This document shows, one piece after another, positions 41,482 through 49,508 of a stretch of 64,000 nt of DNA. The position numbers and the translations under genes are program-made. Where the stretch lies: the NCBI RefSeq assembly GCF_006265175.1, contig NZ_VDCQ01000049.1, positions 1 through 64,000 on the forward strand, in the 5' to 3' direction. The DNA comes from Paenibacillus hemerocallicola. Lineage in GTDB: Bacteria; Bacillota; Bacilli; Paenibacillales; NBRC-103111. The notes below the pieces were generated by a model, which saw nothing but the letters and a program-made list of their open reading frames with translations, was not told the origin of the DNA and searched no databases. Every line of letters begins with the position of its first letter. The first letter of the stretch is position 1.

Positions 41482-42270
41482 TTATTTCACATTTCCGCTG
41501 AAGCTCCCCGGCGACCGATGGCGCCCCGCATGAACGACGGAAGCGGCGAGCAGGCCGACGACAGCTCCGGTTAACGGCGCGACGGGTATAATGAACAGAA
41601 GGTGCCGATAATGGCTGGAAGGGTGAATAAATAGAGCGAAGGCGGTAATCGCAAACGTCGCGAGCAGAACGACGGACCAATACGTCCATTTCATCCGCCC
41701 GGGCACTCGCGGTACGTTCGAAGGGATCCTTAGCCTGCGAAGCAGGAAAACGGCCAACAGCAGCAGCTCGATCGCTATCAACAGCACCGACAGGCCAAAT
41801 TGGAGCAGCATGGCGGGTGAGCCAGCCCAAGGAAACAGCCGCTCCACGGTGGATGTGGCAATCGGATACATAATCCCTCCACTGTGGGAGAATCCGTCCA
41901 GAAACAGATGACTGTACATCCCGAGCATAATCGACAATACCAAGACGACCCAAGCTTTTATTCCCGCTATGCGCCACCCTTGCTCGGCATAATGGTAGGC
42001 AATCCGGTTGATAGGCGCGGGAAGATGAATCGCCGCGGCCGGCAGAACGAGCCGGTGGAACGCAAAGGCAAGCGCGATCGATGCGGGCAGTCCGACCGCG
42101 AGCATGCCGATATGGGAATGGCCGAAGGTCGTATCCGTAGGGCGAAGCAAAACAAAATTGAGCAAATCGGGGGCGATCGACCCGAGCACGAGACCCGTTT
42201 TGTTGAATTTGTTCGGAAACAGCTTATTGATCACGATAGCCGTGATCGGATGGGCGGGGGTATAGGGCAT
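41482..42270 (-). CDS. DUF4184 family membrane protein
   Basis: A 262-aa protein with about six membrane segments. The N-terminus MPYTPAHPITAIVINKLFP and LVLGSIAPDLLNFV, with GMYSHLFLDGFSHSGG in the middle, are typical of DUF4184. The His/Asp pattern suggests a membrane-bound metal-dependent hydrolase related to the YdjM/phospholipase-C-like group, but no activity is established. GGAGG lies before the ATG. Monocistronic, with its own terminator. Confidence 0.85.
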   Translation of the reverse strand: MPYTPAHPITAIVINKLFPNKFNKTGLVLGSIAPDLLNFVLLRPTDTTFGHSHIGMLAVGLPASIALAFAFHRLVLPAAAIHLPAPINRIAYHYAEQGWRIAGIKAWVVLVLSIMLGMYSHLFLDGFSHSGGIMYPIATSTVERLFPWAGSPAMLLQFGLSVLLIAIELLLLAVFLLRRLRIPSNVPRVPGRMKWTYWSVVLLATFAITAFALFIHPSSHYRHLLFIIPVAPLTGAVVGLLAASVVHAGRHRSPGSFSGNVK

Positions 42271-42336
42271 ATGGCACCTCCTTACTCTGCATAACGTATA
42301 TGTCGGCTAAACGATGGCCCGCCGTTTATGAAAAAA

Positions 42337-42364
42337 GCCCTAGATACAAATTGTATCTAAGGGC
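42337..42364 (-). terminator. Terminator of the methionine aminopeptidase gene
   Basis: GCCCTAGATACAA and TTGTATCTAAGGGC pair with a single bulge; on the minus strand TTTTTT follows. Confidence 0.8.
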
Positions 42365-42385
42365 GATGCCTTTGTCAAACTTGCC

Positions 42386-43138
42386 CTACACCGTCATGAT
42401 AACAGGTCCGTCCTTCGTCACGACGACGGTATGCTCGAACTGCGCGACCAAGCTGCGGTCAGGCGTCCGAATGGTCCATCCGTCCTCTTCCTCGAGGACA
42501 TATTCTGCGCCTGTCGACAAAAACGTCTCGATCGCAAGCACGACGCCGTTTTTCAACAGACGACCGTCTTGTTTGTTCTCGAAATTCGTAATATCTCCGG
42601 GCTCTTCATGCAGCTTTCTCCCGACGCCATGGCCCGCCAAATTGCGGATAACCGCAAAGCCGCGCGAACGGGCTTCCCGCTCGATCGCCTTGCCGATCCG
42701 GTTCAGCTTCGCTCCGCTCCTCGCCTCGGCCATCCCGGCGTCCAGCGCCTTCCGCGAGCTATCCACGAGTCTTTGCTTCAGCTCCGTTTCCGGCGAGTCG
42801 CCCTCTACGACGATGGTCGCGCCCGTATCCGCATAATACCCGTCCAACTCGGCGGATACGTCGACGTTCACGATATCGCCTGCGCGTATCGTCCTTCTTC
42901 CCGGAATGCCATGGGCGGCCACGTCGTTAATACTGATGCACGTCGCCCCGGGGAAATTGTATACCTTTCTCGGCGCCGGAGTCGCCCCGTGCCGCTTCAG
43001 CATCGCTTCCCCGATCCCGTCCAGCTCCGCGGTCGTCATTCCGGGCACGATCGAACGAAGCATCTCGTCTCTGGTTCTCGCCACGATTTGGCCGATTCGG
43101 CGCAGCCCGGCCCAATCCTTTTCGTTTTCAACGGTCAT
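42386..43138 (-). CDS. map: Methionine aminopeptidase, type I
   Basis: About 250 aa, normal for type Ia enzymes. It removes the initiator Met from nascent proteins and uses two metal ions. The blocks are AAHGIP (active-site His), VNVDVSAELDGYYADTGAT (two Asp ligands), NLAGHGVGRKLHEEP (His ligand), and AIETFLSTG and AQFEHTVVVTKDG (Glu ligands). ATG 43138 (MTVENEKDWAGL) lies behind GGAGAGATGAGG; the frame starts two codons earlier. Not in the ribosomal operon, so it is probably a second, accessory copy. Confidence 0.92.
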   Translation of the reverse strand: MTVENEKDWAGLRRIGQIVARTRDEMLRSIVPGMTTAELDGIGEAMLKRHGATPAPRKVYNFPGATCISINDVAAHGIPGRRTIRAGDIVNVDVSAELDGYYADTGATIVVEGDSPETELKQRLVDSSRKALDAGMAEARSGAKLNRIGKAIEREARSRGFAVIRNLAGHGVGRKLHEEPGDITNFENKQDGRLLKNGVVLAIETFLSTGAEYVLEEEDGWTIRTPDRSLVAQFEHTVVVTKDGPVIMTV

Positions 43139-43171
43139 CCTCATCTCTCCTTGTATGAAGCTGTATGATCC

Positions 43172-43825
43172 TCATGATTCCCTTCTGCGGACTAGCCTGT
43201 ATCCCTTGCGCAGCATATTCAGCAGCGGCCCCGGCAAAGGAACGGGAAATCGCAGCAGCAGCGGCTTGTATAACGCGTAATACGATTTTTTGAAATCGCT
43301 CCACATGATGCAATATTCGTCTTTCAGAAAATCCGACACGTCTACGACGACACCGCGCCCTTCGATCATCATGACGTTTTTGCCATGCACGTCGTGCGGA
43401 TTCAAGCCCCGCTTCCGGGCGTATTCCAACGCCGCGTCGATATCCCGGATGACCTTCTCCGGAATGCGGATCCCGCGCCGCAAGCATTCGTAAATCGTCA
43501 CGCCGGTCAACCGCTTCAGCACGAGAAACGTGTCTCCCGCCCCATAGCATTCCGAATAAGCCGGGTGCCGCCCCAATTTGCGGTAAACCTCCACTTCTTC
43601 ACGCAGTCCGGGCCTGCCCTCCGCATACACCTTCACGACCTTGTCCGGCTCCTCGGGATGCAACACGACCGCCGCATAATTGCCGGCGCCGACAAGACGC
43701 CACGGCTTCGGCACCGATATAACCTCGACCGGTTCCCGGGGATCCGCGCTGCGTATTTCAAGCCGCGGCAAAAGCCCTTTTTGCACCATTTCCATGAACG
43801 TTTGCACGGCTTTTCCTCTCCCCAA
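43172..43825 (-). CDS. Small protein kinase-like protein (YrzF-like)
   Basis: A 217-aa kinase-fold protein. The glycine loop is replaced by LVGAGNYAAVVL, KVVKVYAEG supplies the Lys, PHDVHGKNVMM is the catalytic loop (HDVHGKN in place of HRDxKxxN) and VVVDVSDF takes the DFG position. This resembles YrzF-type minimal kinases of Bacilli, whose substrates are unknown. There is no membrane segment. It lies 34 bases upstream of map on the same strand and may be cotranscribed. Confidence 0.8.
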   Translation of the reverse strand: MGRGKAVQTFMEMVQKGLLPRLEIRSADPREPVEVISVPKPWRLVGAGNYAAVVLHPEEPDKVVKVYAEGRPGLREEVEVYRKLGRHPAYSECYGAGDTFLVLKRLTGVTIYECLRRGIRIPEKVIRDIDAALEYARKRGLNPHDVHGKNVMMIEGRGVVVDVSDFLKDEYCIMWSDFKKSYYALYKPLLLRFPVPLPGPLLNMLRKGYRLVRRRES

Positions 43826-43992
43826 CCGCTCCGGCGGACGCTTACCGGACTTTTTTAATGTTATTTTAATAATTGCCCCGAATGTCAGGCGGCTCTAGGG
43901 TTTGTTTTTTGACTGGAACTAACATCCATATTTTACTCTGCTATACTTGTTTGTAGGTGGCCGCCATATTAAGTAACAATCGGGAGGTACGA

Positions 43993-44508
43993 ATGGTTCA
44001 GCAACAGAAATCCAAATGGTACAAGCCTGTTATTGGCGCTTCTATCGCACTAACGATAGCATTATCCGGTAATTTCGGATTCATGTCAACGCCGGCTCAT
44101 GCCGAAACCGTTTCCGTTTCTGCAACGCGTGCGGATCGCATTATTTCCAACGGTTTGAACTTCAAAGGCACGCCGTATGTTTTCGGAGCCAAATCGGGCC
44201 GCACAAGCGCATTCGACTGCTCTTCTTTCACGCAATATTTGTACAAAAAGCAGGGCATCTCGCTTCCCCGCTCTTCCAAGCAGCAATCCAAAGTAGGCAG
44301 TTATGTTTCGAGAAGCAATTTGAAAAGGGGCGATCTCGTCTTTTTCTGGACAAGCCGGACAGGAAGAGGCAACGTAGGTCATGTAGCGATTTATATGGGC
44401 AACGGCAAACTGTTGCATACGTATAAAAAAGGAGTCGGAGTGACGACCTCCAGCTTGAACTCCAGCTACTGGAGCTCCCACTATATGACGGCTCGCCGAG
44501 TTTTGTAA
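43993..44508 (+). CDS. Secreted NlpC/P60 endopeptidase
   Basis: A 171-aa cell-wall D,L-endopeptidase. A signal peptide (about residues 1-37, ending PAHA) is followed directly by the catalytic domain: SAFDCSSFTQYLYKKQG gives the catalytic Cys, GNVGHVAIYMGNGKLLH gives the His, and a later His completes the set. There are no LysM or SH3 domains. ATG 43993 with GGGAGG is the start. It cleaves peptidoglycan stem peptides outside the cell. Confidence 0.92.
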   Translation: MVQQQKSKWYKPVIGASIALTIALSGNFGFMSTPAHAETVSVSATRADRIISNGLNFKGTPYVFGAKSGRTSAFDCSSFTQYLYKKQGISLPRSSKQQSKVGSYVSRSNLKRGDLVFFWTSRTGRGNVGHVAIYMGNGKLLHTYKKGVGVTTSSLNSSYWSSHYMTARRVL

Positions 44509-44639
44509 TCATCGCCGCAATCGCAGCGATGAGCGACCGCGACACGGCGGTAACGAGAGCCACTCCACATGACGCGACGCCCTTCTATATGAAGGGTTGT
44601 TTGCGTTTGGAAGCGCTTCATCCCGCCGCCGGTAGCGGA

Positions 44640-45989
44640 TCAGCTCGGCAGCGACACGGTTACGATCGTTCCCCGCCCCGAACGACTGGCCATCCGGATC
44701 GTGCCTCCGTGACGTTCCACGATGCTCTTGGCAATCGCCAGCCCGAGTCCGAACCCTCCGGTTTGACGCGTTCTGGCCCGGTCCGTTCGGAAAAAACGGT
44801 CGAAAATGAACGGAAGCATATTCTCCTCCAGCCCGATCCCCTGATCGATGACCTGAATCCGTACCGTACCGTCGCCGGGAACGACCCGGATGCGTACGGG
44901 CTTGGAGCTGTACTTGATCGCATTGTCGAGCAGGATGAGCAGCAGCTGCTTCAGCTTCTCCGGATCGCCCGCAATCGGCACCGAGTCGGCCTCGCTTTCC
45001 ACCCGGATCGTCCGGTCGAATGCCAATTCCATGGCCGAAGCGGCGGAACGGATGACCGCCATCAGCTCGACCGGGGCAAATTGAAGCCAGTCCTCCTGTT
45101 CGGATTCCGCGAGCTGCATCAATGTTCCGACTAGTCCTTTCAGCCGATTGGACTCCCCCAAAATCGCCTCGATCGCTTCTTTTCTGATTTCCGGATCTCC
45201 GCCCCCCCACCGCTTCAGCATATTGGCATAGCTTTCGATAATCGTCAGCGGCGTCCTCAGCTCGTGCGAAGCGTCGGCGACGAATCGTTTCTGCTTCTGC
45301 ACGAGCTCTTCGAGCCGGGATATCATCTCATTGAACGTAATGCCGAGTTTGCCCAACTCGTCGGTTCTCGCCGTGAACTCCCGATCGAGCTTGCGGAACG
45401 TGCCGCTCTGCTGGATCAGCTGCATCGTATTGTTCAGCTGGCGAAGCGGCTGCAGCAAAAAACGGGTATAGAACAGGCTGCCTATGACCGATATCGTGAC
45501 CGCCCCGATCGTCATCAATACCAAGGCCGAGGTGAGAACATTTATGTATAAACTCCATTTGGTCAACACGCGGGCAATTTCCAGCACGCCGATCTGCTCG
45601 TTGCCGGCAAAAATCGGGACTTGCACGTATAAATAACGGGTTTTCTCGATGCGCTTGATCGCGTAGCTTTCGCGAGTCGTTACATGGGGCTGCTGAACGC
45701 CAAGGATCTCGTTGCTCTCCACCTCTTGCCTGATCAGACCGTCCATGTCGATAATGCGGATCATCTCGTCGCTGACGAGAAAATCTTCGAGCAGGTCCGA
45801 AGCGCCCCAGTAGCCAGGATCATGGATTTTTCGGTTTTCCAAAATCGACTGGGCTTTGCCGAACAGCAGCTCCTTCTCGCTCTTCGCGGTAATGTTGACG
45901 ATTAACCAGTACAGAAGCGTGTTGAACAAGACGAGGATGAAGATGAGCCACGCCGTCGACAATACGATGAGACGGACGCGCAAGCTCAT
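44640..45989 (-). CDS. Sensor histidine kinase (HAMP-type)
   Basis: A 449-aa kinase with membrane segments at about residues 10-33 and 153-178 around a 120-residue extracellular domain, a HAMP region (about 180-235), H-box FVADASHELRTPLTIIESY, N-box LLDNAIKYSS, and G1 DQGIGLEE with G2 GGFGLGLAIAK. It resembles ArlS-type kinases. Its start overlaps the response regulator stop. The stimulus is unknown; the NlpC/P60 gene lies convergently downstream. Confidence 0.9.
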   Translation of the reverse strand: MSLRVRLIVLSTAWLIFILVLFNTLLYWLIVNITAKSEKELLFGKAQSILENRKIHDPGYWGASDLLEDFLVSDEMIRIIDMDGLIRQEVESNEILGVQQPHVTTRESYAIKRIEKTRYLYVQVPIFAGNEQIGVLEIARVLTKWSLYINVLTSALVLMTIGAVTISVIGSLFYTRFLLQPLRQLNNTMQLIQQSGTFRKLDREFTARTDELGKLGITFNEMISRLEELVQKQKRFVADASHELRTPLTIIESYANMLKRWGGGDPEIRKEAIEAILGESNRLKGLVGTLMQLAESEQEDWLQFAPVELMAVIRSAASAMELAFDRTIRVESEADSVPIAGDPEKLKQLLLILLDNAIKYSSKPVRIRVVPGDGTVRIQVIDQGIGLEENMLPFIFDRFFRTDRARTRQTGGFGLGLAIAKSIVERHGGTIRMASRSGRGTIVTVSLPS

Positions 45990-46693
45990 GTCTGCTTATC
46001 CTCGGGAGACGAATGCTTCAAATAATAGCCCACGCCCCGGCTCGTCTGGAGGAGCTTCGTTTTATAGCCTTCGTCGATTTTTTGACGCAAATAACGGACG
46101 TAGACGTCGACCAGATTCGTGTCGCCGGCGAAATCGTAGCCCCATACGTCGGACAATATTTGCTCTCTAGTCAGTACCACGCCCGGATGCTTCATAAAGT
46201 AGAGCAGCAGCTCGAATTCGCGAGGCGTCAGGTCGATCGGCTCCTCCGCGCGCTTTACCGCTCTCGATTTCTCATCGAGCACGAGGTCCGCAGTCCGGTA
46301 TACGCTATCGTCCCCGTCCGGCCTTAGTCTGGACAAGCGGATTAATCCGCGGATTCTCGCCATCAGTTCCTCGATCGCAAACGGCTTCGTTACATAATCG
46401 TTGGCCCCCAGATCGAGACCGGTCACCTTGTCGGGAACCGAATCGCGCGCCGTCAGCAAAATAACCGGAACCGTACGATTCGTTTCCCGGATTTTCTCCA
46501 GCACCTCGAGCCCGGTTATGCCGGGCAGCATAATATTCAGCAAAATAACGTCCCAGACGCTTCCCCGCGCAAGCTCCAGCCCGTCCGGACCGTTCTTCGC
46601 AAGCGTCACCCGGTACCCTTCATGGCGCAGCTCCAGCTCCAGCACCCGGGCAATTTTCTGCTCGTCCTCCACCAGCAACACATTTCCGCTCAT
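45986..46693 (-). CDS. OmpR-family response regulator
   Basis: A 235-aa regulator: receiver with VEDEQK acidic pair, phosphoacceptor Asp in VILLNIMLPG (the residue before Ile-Met is Asn, not Asp), Lys in YVTKPFAIE, and a winged helix ending RGVGYYLKH. The Asn at the phosphorylation position (about residue 54) is unusual. If correct, the protein would not be phosphorylated normally and may act constitutively. First gene of the pair. Confidence 0.88.
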   Translation of the reverse strand: MSGNVLLVEDEQKIARVLELELRHEGYRVTLAKNGPDGLELARGSVWDVILLNIMLPGITGLEVLEKIRETNRTVPVILLTARDSVPDKVTGLDLGANDYVTKPFAIEELMARIRGLIRLSRLRPDGDDSVYRTADLVLDEKSRAVKRAEEPIDLTPREFELLLYFMKHPGVVLTREQILSDVWGYDFAGDTNLVDVYVRYLRQKIDEGYKTKLLQTSRGVGYYLKHSSPEDKQT

Positions 46694-46825
46694 AGCTCCT
46701 CCGTGACGGGGATAATCGATTCGGGCTCATAAAAAGTACTCGGAATCGGCTTCGAAGCTCAGCTTCACTTTTTGGGGTACAGTATAGTATCCCCCGTCAC
46801 GGGTGTCTGTAATCGGACGCAGCCG

Positions 46826-47446
46826 CTATTCGCGACTCGCCGCCACGCCGGCGCATACGAGCATCCACGCGCCGCCGATGGCGAAACCGGCCAATATATC
46901 GCTCGGGTAATGCACCCCCAAATAAATGCGGCTCACCCCGATAAGCGCGATGAGCGCAATGCCGGCCGCAGCTACCGTCCAAGCAACGCCCGGCTTACGC
47001 TTCTTCCAATGGCGGACTAGCAAAATGGCGACGAGACCGTAAAACGAAGCGGACATCAACGCATTTCCGCTCGGGAAGCTGAAGCCGGTCGCCTGTATGA
47101 GTGCGTCTGCCGATGGCCGAGGCCGCTCGAACACGCTTTTCAACCCTTTGTACAGCCCGAAAGCAACGGCAAGGTTGACAATGAGCAGCAGCGGCTCGAG
47201 CCGTTTCTTGAAGCCGAAGACGAAAAGCGCCGCGAATGCGACGAGCAGCACGGCGAATACCGTCGTGGAGACCAGCGGGGACAACGCTTTGAAAAACGTC
47301 GTGAGACCGTCCGTCCGCAGACCGCGTATCCAGCTGCCGACCGATTCGTCGAAAGCGGTAGGACCGTCTTTTTTCATCGTAGCGGCCAGCCCGCCGAAAC
47401 AAATCAGCAGCAGAACGGCTCCGACCCAGTACTTCATCTTGTTCAT
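46826..47446 (-). CDS. PAP2-family lipid phosphatase
   Basis: About 206 aa with six membrane segments. The three PAP2 motifs are KSVFERPRP (KxxxxxxRP), PSGNALMSA (PSGH replaced by PSGN) and SRIYLGVHYPSDI (SRxxxxxHxxxD). Family knowledge: dephosphorylation of undecaprenyl or phosphatidate lipids at the outer membrane face. The His to Asn change in motif 2 could weaken catalysis. ATG 47446 is one of three close candidates (47461 and 47437 are others). Confidence 0.88.
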   Translation of the reverse strand: MNKMKYWVGAVLLLICFGGLAATMKKDGPTAFDESVGSWIRGLRTDGLTTFFKALSPLVSTTVFAVLLVAFAALFVFGFKKRLEPLLLIVNLAVAFGLYKGLKSVFERPRPSADALIQATGFSFPSGNALMSASFYGLVAILLVRHWKKRKPGVAWTVAAAGIALIALIGVSRIYLGVHYPSDILAGFAIGGAWMLVCAGVAASRE

Positions 47447-47600
47447 GTTCGATTCCAGCATCCCTTCCGTAAAATTATGCCAAACTAATGCTACCACAAA
47501 ATACGCGATTATGGATACAATCCCGCGTGAAAAGTGGATATCGCCCGGTCATTTCATGTAGAATAGAATGGATAACGAGACGAAAGAAGGACTATAGCGA

Positions 47601-48467
47601 ATGTTTTACGCCGATGATTGGAAAGACTACGAATGTATCGACACGGGGGACGGAGATAAGCTGGAGCGTTGGGGAGACGTCGTGCTGCGGCGGCCGGACC
47701 CGCAAATCATATGGCCGATCCGCAAAGAAACGTCGGCCTGGAAGCAAGCGGACGCGCATTATCACCGCAGCTCGGCTGGCGGCGGACAATGGGAAATGAA
47801 GCGCGAGCTTCCCGAACGCTGGGTGATCGGTTACGATAAGCTGTCGTTTTATATTAAGCCGACCGGCTTCAAACATACCGGGCTATTCCCCGAGCAGGCG
47901 GTCAACTGGCGCTGGATGATGGACAAAATCGCCGCCGCCGGCCGACCGGTCAAAGTATTGAATTTGTTCGCCTATACGGGGGGAGCCACTGTCGCTTGCG
48001 CAAGCGCCGGTGCGGAAGTATGCCACGTCGACGCGTCCAAGGGCGTCGTCCAGTGGGCCAAAGAGAATGTGCAGTTGTCCGGCTTGGGACAGCGCCCCGT
48101 TCGCTTCATAACCGACGACGTGTTCAAATTCGTGCAGCGCGAGGAACGCCGCGGCAGCAAGTACGATGCCATCATCATGGACCCTCCTTCATACGGCCGC
48201 GGGCCGAGCGGCGAGACGTGGAAGCTGGAAACGAACCTGTATCCGTTCGTCGAATTTTGCGCCGGCATTTTGACGGACAACCCGTTGTTTTTCCTTATTA
48301 ACTCTTACACGACGGGACTGTCTCCTACGGTCATGCACAACATCCTGTCGATGACCGTAGCCCGCAAGCACGGAGGGCAGATCACGTGCGGGGAGATCGG
48401 ATTGCCGATTACGTCATCCAAGCTGTTCTTGCCGGCCGGAATACTGAGCCGTTGGGAAAGCGAATAA
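47601..48467 (+). CDS. Class I SAM-dependent methyltransferase (RlmK/RlmL-like)
   Basis: A 288-aa methyltransferase. VLNLFAYTGGATVACA is the SAM-binding motif I, VCHVDASKGVVQWAKEN motif II, FITDDVFKFVQR motif III and IIMDPPSYGRGPSGETW the DPPY-type catalytic motif of RNA base N-methylases. It is close to the C-terminal half of RlmL or RlmK, which make m2G or m7G in 23S rRNA, and lacks a THUMP or PUA domain. The target base cannot be inferred. GGACTATAGCG precedes the ATG. Confidence 0.85.
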   Translation: MFYADDWKDYECIDTGDGDKLERWGDVVLRRPDPQIIWPIRKETSAWKQADAHYHRSSAGGGQWEMKRELPERWVIGYDKLSFYIKPTGFKHTGLFPEQAVNWRWMMDKIAAAGRPVKVLNLFAYTGGATVACASAGAEVCHVDASKGVVQWAKENVQLSGLGQRPVRFITDDVFKFVQREERRGSKYDAIIMDPPSYGRGPSGETWKLETNLYPFVEFCAGILTDNPLFFLINSYTTGLSPTVMHNILSMTVARKHGGQITCGEIGLPITSSKLFLPAGILSRWESE

Positions 48468-48482
48468 ACAAGCAAGAAAAGA

Positions 48483-48506
48483 GCGCAGAGAGCGAAATCT
48501 CTGCGC
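48483..48506. terminator. Bidirectional terminator between methyltransferase and marR-type genes
   Basis: GCGCAGAGA and TCTCTGCGC pair around GCGAAA with TTTT on the plus side and A-rich sequence on the minus side, between convergent genes. Confidence 0.85.
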
Positions 48507-48528
48507 TTTTGGTTTCGTATGGCGACCG

Positions 48529-48933
48529 TCAATTGGCCACTTTGCCCAGCAAGTATACGAGCAGCTGTTGGTTATGGGACGATATCCGGTCCAGCTGGGA
48601 ATGGATAAATTCATCGCGGATGTCTACGCCCCGCACGCATTCTTCCAGCCCCTTCTCGGTCGGGATAATCCAGACGATACGGCGGTCTTTCTCGTCGCGC
48701 TGCCGCACGATCAGCTCGTTCTTCTCCATCCGGTCGAGCAGCGTCGTTACCGCCGCCGGAGTCGTGTGCAGATGATCGAGCAAGTCCGACGGCTTCATCC
48801 GTTCCTGGTTCAGCAGTACCTCCAGTACGTTCAGCTGCCCTTCCGTCAAGGCCGGCGACAGCTGCGTTTCCATGTGCGACTTCAAGTCTTTGCTGATCTT
48901 GCTCCACAGTTTCGCGAATTGATTGGAATACAA
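48529..48933 (-). CDS. MarR-family transcriptional regulator
   Basis: A 134-aa winged-helix regulator. TEGQLNVLEVLLNQ, then MKPSDLLDHLHTTPAAVTTL, then the wing RDEKDRRIVWI are the family pattern. It probably responds to aromatic compounds or oxidants; no target gene is obvious next to it. AGGAGGTG lies before the ATG. Confidence 0.88.
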   Translation of the reverse strand: MYSNQFAKLWSKISKDLKSHMETQLSPALTEGQLNVLEVLLNQERMKPSDLLDHLHTTPAAVTTLLDRMEKNELIVRQRDEKDRRIVWIIPTEKGLEECVRGVDIRDEFIHSQLDRISSHNQQLLVYLLGKVAN

Positions 48934-49218
48934 CCTTTACACCTCCTGAGAGCTTTTCGAAGAAAAGCCGCTTCGTAAGCATTGGCAAAGCTTTCGCGGA
49001 GAAAGCCGCTGCGCCAATCGCTCGGATACTGCTGTGCGTCAGCCGTATCCTTTCCTATTTCTATTATAACAATCGCGGTTGTCGGATTAAAGGTTAATAC
49101 TATTAATATTTTGCAACATAATGTGGGAAACCGTTTAACGTTTTGATAGGGTTCAACATATATTGCATTATACGATGCGGAACTTGACGACAAGACCCGA
49201 TTGAGGAGGATGAACCGT

Positions 49219-49389
49219 ATGGATCAAGCCGGCAAAGCGGAAATCGTGAAAAGGGCATTAACTGCGGGCATCATAAACGACCCACAATGGCTTCATAAGC
49301 TGGATGAGCCTATGCCGGCGTGGGCCGTTATCGAAATGCTCGTAAAGCTGCTGGAAAAGCTCGATCCCCCTTATGAAACATACGATTAA
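49219..49389 (+). CDS. Small hypothetical protein
   Basis: A 56-aa protein (MDQAGKAEIVKRALTAGII start, WAVIEMLVKLLEKLDPPYE end). ATG 49219 lies behind GAGGAGG with good spacing. Amphipathic and helical; no family recognised. Real gene judged from the ribosome binding site and codon pattern. Confidence 0.65.
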   Translation: MDQAGKAEIVKRALTAGIINDPQWLHKLDEPMPAWAVIEMLVKLLEKLDPPYETYD

Positions 49390-49508
49390 GGAACTGTCGC
49401 GCGGATGCCGTTACTTCTATCCGGCAATAAAAGCGCAACAGTTCCATGGGGGATACGGCGCAATCCGTTCGCCATCTAAACCGACGCCAGCCCCGCGGGA
49501 GCGGAATG

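Noticed and set aside
43860-43992. A riboswitch before the NlpC/P60 gene
   Set aside because: Wall hydrolases often follow c-di-AMP riboswitches, but this leader is only about 130 bases, AT-rich and without the conserved elements I would expect.
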